DNA of 64,000 bases from Thermobifida cellulosilytica TB100 (GTDB lineage Bacteria > Actinomycetota > Actinomycetes > Streptosporangiales > Streptosporangiaceae): positions 1,372,160-1,436,159 of the forward strand of contig NZ_KQ950180.1 of NCBI RefSeq assembly GCF_001517975.1, in the 5' to 3' direction. The notes beneath the pieces were generated by a model. The model saw only the letters and a list, made by a program, of their open reading frames with translations. It did no database searches and had not been told where the DNA came from. The position numbers were made by a program, and so were the translations under genes. This document shows positions 8,196 to 16,240 of this stretch, piece after piece (within the stretch, counting starts at the first letter, position 1; each line of letters begins with the position of its first letter).

Positions 8196-8442
8196 CCCGG
8201 CCGGAACCGGCGGCCCCGCCGGGGTCTCCGGTCGGACCACACTGTCGCCTCCCCGCGCCGCTGCCTTAACCTACACCTTTCCTACTAGCGAGTTAAATCT
8301 TTCTGGAGCAAGCACGAAATTCGGGGGGAACGCCTCTCTGATCACGGTTTTCACCTGGCTGATGGGGTTAGCGTGGCGGCTACCGCGCCTCGGTGGAACG
8401 AGTTCGAGGGCGCGCTGTTCCGCCTCACGGAGGGACCTGACC

Positions 8443-9711
8443 ATGTGGCGACTGGCCAACCACGTTCGGCGGTACGCGTGGGGATCGACGACCGAGATCC
8501 CCCGCCTGCTGGGGAGGGAACCGGACGGGCAGCCCCAGGCCGAACTCTGGTTAGGCGCCCACCCCAGCGCTCCCAGCAGGATCGACGGCAGCCCGGTCCC
8601 CCTCGGGCTCGACGCGGCGATCGCCGCCGACCCGGTCGGGGCCCTCGGCGCGGGCGTCGCGGAGAACTTCGGCGCGCGCCTGCCCTTCCTCCTCAAGTTC
8701 CTCGCCGTGGAGCAGCCGCTGTCCCTACAGGCCCACCCCAGCAAGGAGCGCGCCCGGGCCGGCTTCGCCGCCGAGGAGGCCGCCGGAGTCCCCATCGACG
8801 CCCCCCACCGCAACTACCGGGACCCCAACCACAAGCCCGAACTGGTCATGGCGCTGGACGAGTTCGAGGCGCTGTGCGGGTTCCGCGACCCGGCCGCCTC
8901 GGCCGCCGCCCTCGCCGGGCTCACCTCCCCCCTCGCCCGGGCGCTGCGCGCCGACCTGGCCGCGGCCGACCCCTCCGAGGCGCTGCGCTCGGCGATGACC
9001 CGGCTGCTGACCCTGCCCCCCGGCGACCGCGCCGCGCTCGTCACCGAGACGACCGAGGAGCTGGCCTCGGGCACCGCATCGCCCTGCCCCCACCTGCGGG
9101 CCGTGCTCGACCTCGCCGACCGCTACCCCGGCGACCCGGGAGCGCTGGCGGCGCTGCTGCTCAACCACGTGGTGCTCGCCCCCGGCGAAGCGCTGTTCCT
9201 GCCCGCCGGGAACGTGCACGCCTACCTGAACGGGGTCGCGGTCGAGGTGATGGCGACCTCCGACAACGTGCTGCGGGCGGGGCTCACCACCAAGCACGTC
9301 GACCCCGAGGAACTGCTACAGGTGATCGACTACACCGTGCTGCCCGTCCCCTACGTGGAACCGGTGGTGCGGGACGGACTGGTGGAGTACCGACCGCAGG
9401 TCGAGGACTTCGCGCTCGTCGTCGCCGAACCGGGGGAGAAGGCGGTGTGGCTCCCCGAGGGGCCCGCCATCGCCCTCGTCCTGGACGGCTCGGTGGAGCT
9501 GCACGCCCCCGCCGAGGACACCCTCCCCCTGGCCCAGGGCGAGTCGGCGTTCCTGTCCGCCGGGACCGGGCCGGTGCTGGCCTCGGGCCGGGGCCGCGTG
9601 ATCGTGGCGACGGTGGCGGACCCGTCGGCCTCCCCGGTGCGCGGCGGGCCGCACGCCAACACCCCGTGGTCGGCCGTTCACCCGAACCTGGATCCCGTTA
9701 ACCCGCGATGA
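8443..9711 (+). CDS. manA: Mannose-6-phosphate isomerase, class I
   Basis: Interconverts fructose-6-phosphate and mannose-6-phosphate using zinc. The 422-aa protein has LSLQAHPSKE (zinc ligands Gln and His), NYRDPNHKPELVMAL (zinc Glu) and EALFLPAGNVHAYL (zinc His), in the order of type I enzymes. The ATG at 8443 has GGAGG about 9 nt upstream; the open frame starts earlier without homology. In this setting it may supply mannose-6-phosphate to the ulosonic-acid pathway encoded downstream, besides general GDP-mannose supply. Confidence 0.93.
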   Translation: MWRLANHVRRYAWGSTTEIPRLLGREPDGQPQAELWLGAHPSAPSRIDGSPVPLGLDAAIAADPVGALGAGVAENFGARLPFLLKFLAVEQPLSLQAHPSKERARAGFAAEEAAGVPIDAPHRNYRDPNHKPELVMALDEFEALCGFRDPAASAAALAGLTSPLARALRADLAAADPSEALRSAMTRLLTLPPGDRAALVTETTEELASGTASPCPHLRAVLDLADRYPGDPGALAALLLNHVVLAPGEALFLPAGNVHAYLNGVAVEVMATSDNVLRAGLTTKHVDPEELLQVIDYTVLPVPYVEPVVRDGLVEYRPQVEDFALVVAEPGEKAVWLPEGPAIALVLDGSVELHAPAEDTLPLAQGESAFLSAGTGPVLASGRGRVIVATVADPSASPVRGGPHANTPWSAVHPNLDPVNPR

Positions 9712-9763
9712 GTAGCCTCCGGCCCGTCCCCCCACCGGTGCCCCCGAAGGACAGGTCGACGCC

Positions 9764-10795
9764 GTGAACAGCATGCCGTCCGCCGCCTCCGCCTGGACGC
9801 GGGCCGAGGACCCGGGCACGGCCGCGGCCTGGGTCGAGACCCCGCTGCAACTGCTGTCCGCGGTGGAGGCCCACCACAGCGGCGCCGTCGCGCGGCGCAC
9901 CCGGCTGCTGCCCCGGTCCGGGTCGGAGGCGCTCGCGGCCACGGTGGCCGCGCTCACCGAGGCGGGCCTGCCCGACGGCCTCACCGTGCTGCCCCCCGTA
10001 CCCACCCCGACGCTGTACCGGGCCGACACCGACGTCTGGCTCGTGGGCGACGCGTTCTCCGGCCAGGTGCAGCGCGCCCTGCTGGCGGGCCGCCCCCGCC
10101 GCCTCGTCGTCGTGGACGACGGCCTGGCCACCCTCCACCTGCTGCGGCTCCTCGGCCGCCGCAGGCCCGCCCCGCTGGAGCGGGCCAGGGTGCGCTCCAC
10201 CCTGCCGCGCCGCGCCCTCGGCCTGGCGGCCGCGCTGAGACTGCGCGCGGCGGCGCGCGCCGGACGGGTCACCGTGTTCACCATGCTCCCCCTGCCCGCA
10301 CCGCTGGTCCGCGCCGCCGCCGCGGCCGGCGTCCGCGTGGCCGCCCACGACTTCCCGTGGCTGCGCTCCCTGCCGGAGGGCTCCGCACCCCCCGAGAACC
10401 GGGTGGTGCTCGGCACGGCGATGGTGCGCGACGGCCTGCTGCACGCCGAGCCCTACCTGGCCTGGGTGGCCGGGCAGGCCCGGGAGGAGCCCGTCGTGTA
10501 CCACCCGCACCGGCGGGAGGACGCCCGCACCCTGGACCCACTGCGCGCCCACCCCCGGGTGCGCGTCGCCCCCCAGGAGCTGCCCGTGGAACTCGCCCTG
10601 CGCGGGCTGCGCGCCCGGCACCGGGTGGTGAGCCTGCCCTCGACCGCGGTGACCTCCCTGCGCGTCCTGCTGGCGCGGCGCGGCACCGCCGTCGACGCGG
10701 TGCCGGTCCCCGAAGCGTGGTGGACCGACCGGGCCGCCCCCGAACTGCGGGCCCACCTGAGCACGTTCGTCACCGACCCGAAGGACGCCCCATGA
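9764..10795 (+). CDS. Glycosyltransferase-like protein of the sialyl/polysialyl type
   Basis: 343 aa, GTG start with an AAGGA-type site. Features resemble the GT52/polysialyltransferase fold: an N-terminal VETPLQLLSAVEA segment, LVVVDDGLATLHLLRLL in the middle, VVYHPHRRED (HP motif) and a C-terminal RVVSLPSTAVTSLRVLLARRG segment that would bind the CMP moiety (S/T-S-T motif). The match is by pattern, not by search, so the acceptor and donor are uncertain. It overlaps the next gene by 4 nt (ATGA), implying coupled translation. Confidence 0.6.
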   Translation: MNSMPSAASAWTRAEDPGTAAAWVETPLQLLSAVEAHHSGAVARRTRLLPRSGSEALAATVAALTEAGLPDGLTVLPPVPTPTLYRADTDVWLVGDAFSGQVQRALLAGRPRRLVVVDDGLATLHLLRLLGRRRPAPLERARVRSTLPRRALGLAAALRLRAAARAGRVTVFTMLPLPAPLVRAAAAAGVRVAAHDFPWLRSLPEGSAPPENRVVLGTAMVRDGLLHAEPYLAWVAGQAREEPVVYHPHRREDARTLDPLRAHPRVRVAPQELPVELALRGLRARHRVVSLPSTAVTSLRVLLARRGTAVDAVPVPEAWWTDRAAPELRAHLSTFVTDPKDAP

Positions 10796-12024
10796 CCGAC
10801 CGCGGCACCGTGCACGTCATGGCGATCGCCGACTCCGACTCCTACCTGAAGTGGGCTGCGGGGCTGCTGGACGCGCTGCCCGAGGAGTGGTCGGGCGAAC
10901 TGGCGGTGGTGCGCACCCCGATCGCGCCGTCGCCGTCGCAGATGCGCGCCGCGGTGCAGGGCACGCGGACCGGCGCGACGCTGCCGCCGGTGCTGTCCGC
11001 GACGGCGCTGCGCCGCGCCGTGCGCCGCGTCCGCCCCGACGCCGTGGTGGCCGCGTGCACCGGGCCGGTGGTGGACGTCCTGGTCAACGACCTGCTCTCG
11101 GGCCTGGCCCCGCGCCCGGTGCTGGTGTCGGGCCTGCCGGGCGTGTCCGTTCCGGCCACGGAGCAGGCGTGGCGGTACCGCGCCCCGGTCGACCTGTTCG
11201 TGCTGCACAGCCACCGCGAGGTCGCCGAGTTCCGGGAGCTGGGCGCCCGCCTGGGGGTGACCGGGGAGGTCGGGCTGGCGACGCTGCCGTTCCTGGCCGC
11301 CGACCCGGTCCCGGCGCCGGACGGGCCACGCAACCGCGTGGTGTTCGCGACCCAGGCGAAGGTCCCGGTGGAGCGCGAGGAGCGGGAGTCGATCCTGTGC
11401 GCCCTCGCCGACCTCGCGGCGCGCCGCCCCGACCTGGAGGTGGTGGTCAAGCTGCGCGCCCGCGCCCACGAGCAGCAGACCCACCGGGAGCGCCACCACT
11501 TCGAGACCCTCTGGCACGGCCTGGCGGCCGCGGGCCGGGTCCCCGCGGACGCGGTGTCGTTCGCCGACGGGTCGATGCGGGAGCACCTGGCGCGCGCCGC
11601 CGGGTTCGTCACGGTCAGCTCCACGGCCGCGCTGGAGGCGATCGCGCAGGACGTGCCGCTGCTGATCCTGTCGGACTTCGGGGTCTCGGCCGAGATGATC
11701 AACCTGGTGTTCGAGGGCAGCGGCCTGCTGGGCACCCTCGACGACCTGCGCGCGGCCCGGTTCCGCACGCCGGACGGGCAGTGGTGCGCGGCGAACTACT
11801 TCCACGGCACCGCCGACAACGACTGGGTGCGGCGGCTGTCCGACCTGGTGGAGCGCGCCCGCCACGGCGGGCTTCCGGTGCGCCCGCCGCTGCTGGCCTC
11901 CTCCGCGGACCGGGCCCGCCGCCGCCGGAACCGGCTGCGCATGGACGTGCCGCCGAGGGCGCTGCGCACCATCGGCCGGTTCCGCAGGCGCCTCAAGCGG
12001 ATCCGCCGCCTGGCCTCCCGCTGA
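10792..12024 (+). CDS. Putative glycosyltransferase (DUF6716-like)
   Basis: 410 aa. It begins with VMAIADSDSYLKWAAGLLDALP, and has a RVRPDAVVAACTGPVVDVL segment, LVSGLPGVSVPAT and a C-terminal GFVTVSSTAALEAIAQDVPLL donor-binding-like motif. The C-terminus is very basic (RRFRRRLKRIRRLASR), suggesting membrane or polymer contact. I associate it with the actinobacterial DUF6716 putative glycosyltransferases from memory. Translation is coupled to the preceding gene. It probably assembles the same cell-wall polymer as the minus-strand genes at 12.9-17.4 kb. Confidence 0.6.
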   Translation: MTDRGTVHVMAIADSDSYLKWAAGLLDALPEEWSGELAVVRTPIAPSPSQMRAAVQGTRTGATLPPVLSATALRRAVRRVRPDAVVAACTGPVVDVLVNDLLSGLAPRPVLVSGLPGVSVPATEQAWRYRAPVDLFVLHSHREVAEFRELGARLGVTGEVGLATLPFLAADPVPAPDGPRNRVVFATQAKVPVEREERESILCALADLAARRPDLEVVVKLRARAHEQQTHRERHHFETLWHGLAAAGRVPADAVSFADGSMREHLARAAGFVTVSSTAALEAIAQDVPLLILSDFGVSAEMINLVFEGSGLLGTLDDLRAARFRTPDGQWCAANYFHGTADNDWVRRLSDLVERARHGGLPVRPPLLASSADRARRRRNRLRMDVPPRALRTIGRFRRRLKRIRRLASR

Positions 12025-12145
12025 GCCGGCCGCCGCTACGGGACCCCGGCCCGCGCCCGCCCTCCCTCGCGGACATCGCCTCCCCGGCGCGCGGGTAGGA
12101 CACCGCCGTCCCTCCACACAACCAGAGAACGGGAGTCCCCCCACG

Positions 12146-12904
12146 ATGATGGGCTTCAGCCACGCCACCACGGGCGTGCTGGTCGGAGTCGCCGTCGTCG
12201 CCCCGGTCGCCGCCGCCGCGGGCGCCCCCGCCACCCCCGCAGGGCTGCTGGCCTGGGCGCTGCTCGGAGCGGGAGCGGCCCTGGTCCCCGACCTCGACCA
12301 CCCGTCCTCCACCGCCACCCGCTCCCAGGGGTTCGTCACCGGCCTGCTGTCGCGGGGAATCCGCGCGCTGTCCGTGGCCGTCTACGAGTTCACCCGGACC
12401 CCGGCCGACGACTCCGGCGGCGAGCACCGCCACCTCGGCCACACCCCCGCCTTCGCGGCCGTCGTGGGCGCCGCGGTCGGCCTGCTGTGCCACCTGTCGT
12501 GGTGGGCGAGCGCCGTCACGGCATGGTTCCTGGCCTTCATCGGCCTGCGCGCGCTCCGGCGGATCACCCGGGGGTGGCTGCGCGCCACCCTCGGCTCGTG
12601 GGCGGGGGCGGCCCTGGGCGCGTTCGGCGTGGCCGCGCTCTTCCTCAACGCCTGGGAGGTCCGCCCGGCCGGGTGGACCGTCGGGCTGCTCGTCGCCCTG
12701 GGCATGGTCGTCCACTCCCTCGGCGACGCCCTCACCTCCTCGGGGGTGCCGCTGGCCTGGCCGTTCAGGGTCAGGGGCCGCCGCTGGGCGATGCTGGGCG
12801 CGCCCCGCAGGCTCCGCTTCCGCACCGGCACCTGGCCGGAGTGGGTGGTGGGGGCCCTGTCGCTGACCGGGGCCGCCGCCGCGGGCTACGGCCTGGTCGC
12901 CTGA
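12146..12904 (+). CDS. YdjM-type membrane-bound metal-dependent hydrolase
   Basis: 252 aa with about five hydrophobic helices. The family landmarks are GFSHATTG at the N-terminus, LVPDLDHPSS with metal-binding aspartates and histidine, GEHRHLGHTPAF, and VVHSLGDALTSSGVPLAWPF near the C-terminus. Members are poorly characterised inner-membrane proteins related to phospholipase C-like folds. Either of two adjacent ATG codons (12146, 12149) could initiate. It ends convergently against the polysialyltransferase gene, with a strong terminator between. Confidence 0.75.
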   Translation: MMGFSHATTGVLVGVAVVAPVAAAAGAPATPAGLLAWALLGAGAALVPDLDHPSSTATRSQGFVTGLLSRGIRALSVAVYEFTRTPADDSGGEHRHLGHTPAFAAVVGAAVGLLCHLSWWASAVTAWFLAFIGLRALRRITRGWLRATLGSWAGAALGAFGVAALFLNAWEVRPAGWTVGLLVALGMVVHSLGDALTSSGVPLAWPFRVRGRRWAMLGAPRRLRFRTGTWPEWVVGALSLTGAAAAGYGLVA

Positions 12905-12909
12905 GTCGG

Positions 12910-12946
12910 CCCGCGCCCGCCGCGCGGACGTGGCGGCGGGCGCGGG
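12910..12946. terminator. Bidirectional terminator between convergent genes
   Basis: A perfect 14-bp stem of nearly pure G/C (12910-12923 with 12933-12946) with a 9-nt loop fills the gap between the stop codons of the convergent genes. Confidence 0.75.
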
Positions 12947-14272
12947 TCAGGAGCCGACGCGCAGTCGGCGCGCCCCCGAGGCCAGCCACGACACGTAGCG
13001 CGGCCAGGGCCGGGGCGCGCCGGGCAGCCGCAGCGCGGCGAGCCGACGCTTCTTGAAGTAGCGGCGGGTGCCGTCGTCGAGGCGGTGCGCCAGGTAGGCG
13101 GCGGCCTGGTCGCGCAGGTGCGGGTAGGCGCTGTTCTGCATGCAGTAGGCCACCGCGACCAGCAGCGGCAGCAGCTCCTCCCCGGTGCGGTCGGCGGGGA
13201 TGCGCGGCGGGCGGATCGTGCCGTCCTCGGCCAGTCCCGGCAGGGTGGCGTCGGCCAGCGTGACGGGGATCCGGTTGCTGTTCTGGTAGGGGGTGATCCG
13301 CTCCAGCAGCAGCTCGGTGCCCACGGTGGCGACCGGGATGCCGTAGTAGCGCGACGCCGTGCTGAGCCCGGTGGAGAACGCCCCCACCACCAGGGAGGGG
13401 TGCAGCGCCTCGTACCAGACCTCCACGGGCACCGGGTCGTCGAGCTCCACCAGCCGCACGCCCAGCCGTTCGGCGGCGGCGCGCAGCGCACCGCAGGTGC
13501 GCGCGGTGGTCGACGGGTGCGGTTTGAACAGCACCGTGCGCTCGCCCCGGGCGGCCACGCCGCGCAGCATCCGCGCGTGCAGCTCGTCCTCCTCGGCCGC
13601 GGTGAGGATGCCGAGCGCCGCGAGGTACTGGCCGATGACCATCGGCGCCCCGGCCAGGTCGGCCCGGTCGGCTGCCCCGTCGACGGCCTTGGCGGCCTCG
13701 GCGACCACCGAGCGGAACGCCTCGGGGTCGATCACGGCCCGCGGGACGTCGTACTCGCTGAGCAGCAAGGGCTCCAGGCCGGGCACCAGGTCGAGGTAGA
13801 GGACCCGGTCGATCCGGGTGGCGATGTCGCGGGGCGGGGACTCCCGGGTGGGGCCGTAGCTCATCAGCCCGTCGGAGTAGACGGTGACCGTCGCGTCGTC
13901 GAAGATCTCGGCGAACGCCCGCGCCGGGGGGACCTGGATGGACTCGACCACCAGGTGCAGCGGTCCGTCCCCCAGGTTCCAGTAGTGCCGCAGCAGCCGG
14001 TTGAGCAGCGGCCACTCCTGTTCGCGCGGCTGCCACGTGGAGGGGTGGAACGGCCACAGCAGCTCGTTCCAGGAGACCACCTCGTCGAACCGGGAGCGCA
14101 GCGCCTCGAAGCCGGGGGCCGCGTCCAGCGGGGACACCACCTCGGGTGCGAGCGCGTTGTTGGACACCAGGAGCATCCGCCGCTGTCCGCCCGGGCCGAA
14201 CCGGCCCGAGTCGATCGCGGCGGCCAGCGACATCGCACCGAAGAAGGTGCTGGCGACGAAGAGCTGCGCCAC
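12947..14272 (-). CDS. Polysialyltransferase-family glycosyltransferase
   Basis: 441 aa from a GTG one base after the stop of the upstream GT2 gene. The N-terminal QLFVASTFFGAMSLAAAID segment, a central TVLFKPHPSTTAR (HP motif) and VVGAFSTGLSTASRYYGIPVATV (S/T-S motif) match the architecture of bacterial alpha-2,8-polysialyltransferase-like enzymes that use CMP-ulosonic acids. It is the last gene of the neuA-neuB-GT2 run, so it probably adds the ulosonic acid residue to the polymer. Substrate (Kdn or sialic acid) is inferred from context only. Confidence 0.75.
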   Translation of the reverse strand: MAQLFVASTFFGAMSLAAAIDSGRFGPGGQRRMLLVSNNALAPEVVSPLDAAPGFEALRSRFDEVVSWNELLWPFHPSTWQPREQEWPLLNRLLRHYWNLGDGPLHLVVESIQVPPARAFAEIFDDATVTVYSDGLMSYGPTRESPPRDIATRIDRVLYLDLVPGLEPLLLSEYDVPRAVIDPEAFRSVVAEAAKAVDGAADRADLAGAPMVIGQYLAALGILTAAEEDELHARMLRGVAARGERTVLFKPHPSTTARTCGALRAAAERLGVRLVELDDPVPVEVWYEALHPSLVVGAFSTGLSTASRYYGIPVATVGTELLLERITPYQNSNRIPVTLADATLPGLAEDGTIRPPRIPADRTGEELLPLLVAVAYCMQNSAYPHLRDQAAAYLAHRLDDGTRRYFKKRRLAALRLPGAPRPWPRYVSWLASGARRLRVGS

Positions 14273-14273
14273 C

Positions 14274-15236
14274 TCAGACCACCACCGTTTCCAGGTCGGC
14301 CAGTTCCGCCAGGAGCTGTTCGCGTTCGGCCCCGAGCGCGGGCAGCACCCGGGCCAGCAGGCCGCGCGGCAGGGCGGTCAGGGTGTCCGCGGCGCGGGCC
14401 CGCAGCGCCCGGCGGACCGGAGGGGCCAGCCGCTCGGCCCGGTCGAGGTGGAAGGCGATCAGCGCGCAGTAGGTGCGGACGAGCTTGGGCAGGTAGCGCT
14501 CCCCGTCCGGCAGGGCCGCCAGCTCCGCGCGGATGCGGTCGTGGGCGTCGAAGAACTGGAGCTGCCGTTCGTCGCCGACCTGGGTCAGCGACTGGGCGAC
14601 CTCGCGCCGGTAGAAGACGCCGACGAGCGGCACGGCCGCGTAGGTGTCGGCGTGCAGGTGCAGCCGCCAGGTCCACAGCCGGTCCTCGGCGGTGTGCAGG
14701 TCCTCGTCGAAGGAGAGCAGCCCCCGGTCGTACAGGCGCCGGTCGTAGACGCCGGACCACACGGTGGGGTAGTCGACCATCGTGGTCGCGTTCTCGGGCA
14801 GGATGCCCGAGCGCGCGGGAAGCGCGACCCCGCGCCGCCCCTCGGGCACGCGCACCCTGCTCCGCGCCTTTCCGGCGGCCTTGACGTGGTCGGTCTTGAT
14901 GAAGTCGACGCCGAGTCCGGCGATCGCCTCGACCGCGGCGGGCAGGTAGCCGGGCGCCAGCCAGTCGTCGCCGTCGAGGAAGGTGAGGTAGCGGCCCCTC
15001 GCCGCGGCCAGGCCCCGGTTGCGCGCCGCGGACGGCCCGGCGGGCCGCTCGGAGCGGATCAGGGTCAGCCCGGGCAGCCCGGATCTCTCGACGATCTCGG
15101 GGGTGGCGTCGCAGGAGCCGTCGTCGACGACGACGAACTCGACGTCGGGGCGCGCGTTGCGCCGCAGGCTCTCCAGGGTGTCCGCGACGAACGGCTCGAC
15201 GTCGCGGACCGGAACGACGACCGACAGCGTGGTCAC
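14274..15236 (-). CDS. Family 2 glycosyltransferase
   Basis: 320 aa. The GT-A fold appears as LSVVVPVRDVEPFVADTLESL at the N-terminus, VVVDDGSCDATPEI, a GPSAARNRGLAAARG stretch and FLDGDDWL (the DXD-type nucleotide-sugar site). A later HTAEDRLWTWRLHL segment carries the ED(R) acid/base motif of inverting GT2 enzymes. It is soluble without obvious membrane helices. It lies between neuB and the polysialyltransferase gene and probably makes another linkage of the same polymer. Confidence 0.85.
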   Translation of the reverse strand: MTTLSVVVPVRDVEPFVADTLESLRRNARPDVEFVVVDDGSCDATPEIVERSGLPGLTLIRSERPAGPSAARNRGLAAARGRYLTFLDGDDWLAPGYLPAAVEAIAGLGVDFIKTDHVKAAGKARSRVRVPEGRRGVALPARSGILPENATTMVDYPTVWSGVYDRRLYDRGLLSFDEDLHTAEDRLWTWRLHLHADTYAAVPLVGVFYRREVAQSLTQVGDERQLQFFDAHDRIRAELAALPDGERYLPKLVRTYCALIAFHLDRAERLAPPVRRALRARAADTLTALPRGLLARVLPALGAEREQLLAELADLETVVV

Positions 15237-15269
15237 TGAAGGACTCCATGGGAGGGATGCGCGGGGACG

Positions 15270-15301
15270 GGGGCCGGGAGGACACCGGTCCTCCCGGCCC
15301 C
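15270..15301 (-). terminator. Intra-operon hairpin after the NeuB gene
   Basis: A perfect 13-bp stem (15270-15282 with 15289-15301) with a 6-nt loop lies in the 84-nt gap between the NeuB-type gene and the GT2 gene. There is no U-run. It may attenuate downstream transferase expression relative to precursor enzymes. Confidence 0.5.
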
Positions 15302-15320
15302 GCCCGGGCCGGTTGCGGAA

Positions 15321-16232
15321 TCAGGTGGTCGTGCGGCGCAGGCGCCTGCGCGGCTCCTCCTCGCCGGGGAAGACGCGCTTGACCCCGTCGCCGAGGGCCT
15401 TCTCGATCACCCGGATGTCGCGGACCAGGTGCTGGAGCCCGGCGGGCTCCAGGGAGGCCGCGTGGTCGGAGCCCCACATGGTGCGGTCCAGGGTGATGTG
15501 GCGTTCGACCGCCACCGCGCCCAGGGTGACCGCGGCCAGGGAGATCTGTAGGCCGCGCTCGTGGCCGGAGTAGCCCACCGGCACCCCGTAGCGTTCCCGC
15601 AGCGTGGTGATGGTGCGCAGGTTCGCCTCCTCCTCCGGCATCGGGTAGGTGGAGGTGGAGTGCATGATGACGAGCTTCCTGCGGTCGAGCAGGTCCACCG
15701 CGGCGTCGATCTCCTCGAGGGTGGACATGCCCGTCGACAGGATGATCGGCTTGCCGGTCGCGGCGAGCGCGCGCAGCAGCTCGTGGTCGGTGACGGAGGC
15801 GGACGCGACCTTGTGCGCCACGACGTCGAAGGACTCCAGGAACTCCACGGACGGCACGTCCCAGGGAGAGGCGAACCACTGTAGGCCGTACGCGTCGCAG
15901 AGCTTGGCGATCTCGGCGTACTCGTCCCGGCCGAACTCCACCCGGCGCTTGTACTCCAGGTAGGTCATCTCCCCCCAGGGCGTCTGCCGGATCTTGCCCT
16001 GCTGTTCTTCGGGGACGCAGATCTCGGGGGTCCGCTTCTGGAACTTGACCGCGTGGCATCCGGCTTCCGCCGCGACCTCGATCAGTCGGCGCGCGATGTC
16101 CACGTCGCCGTTGTGGTTGATGCCGATCTCGCCGATGACGTAGGTCGGCTGGCCGGGGCCGACCAGAAGGTCACCGATCGCCACGGGAACCGGAGCAGAC
16201 ACGCTGAGGTCGGTCGTTGCGTTCTGGGTCAT
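15321..16232 (-). CDS. neuB: NeuB-type ulosonic acid (Kdn/sialic acid) synthase
   Basis: Condenses phosphoenolpyruvate with a hexose (or hexose phosphate) to make a nine-carbon ulosonic acid. The 303-aa protein has the NeuB TIM barrel: YVIGEIGINHNGDVDIARR, AVKFQKRTPE, WFASPWDVPSVEF, HKVASASVTDHELL, IILSTGMSTLEEID, and VGYSGHERGL with AVERHITLDRTMWGSDH. It ends soon after the barrel, with no room for the C-terminal SAF (antifreeze-like) domain usual in NeuB. The ATG at 16232 is 8 nt from the upstream neuA stop. Without a NeuC epimerase nearby but with manA, a Kdn-type synthase is the better guess. Confidence 0.85.
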   Translation of the reverse strand: MTQNATTDLSVSAPVPVAIGDLLVGPGQPTYVIGEIGINHNGDVDIARRLIEVAAEAGCHAVKFQKRTPEICVPEEQQGKIRQTPWGEMTYLEYKRRVEFGRDEYAEIAKLCDAYGLQWFASPWDVPSVEFLESFDVVAHKVASASVTDHELLRALAATGKPIILSTGMSTLEEIDAAVDLLDRRKLVIMHSTSTYPMPEEEANLRTITTLRERYGVPVGYSGHERGLQISLAAVTLGAVAVERHITLDRTMWGSDHAASLEPAGLQHLVRDIRVIEKALGDGVKRVFPGEEEPRRRLRRTTT

Positions 16233-16240
16233 GGCGCTAC

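Noticed and set aside
6282..8240. Minus-strand open frame continuing from dnaB for a further 650 codons (DnaB of 1,102 aa)
   Set aside because: The extension is antisense to the LCP gene, passes through the DnaA-box region and has no homology. ATG 6281 with a good ribosome site gives the normal DnaB length.
13085..14884. 599-aa plus-strand open frame
   Set aside because: It is antisense to the polysialyltransferase and GT2 genes, is Gly/Arg/Val-rich as expected from a shadow frame, and has no start signal.
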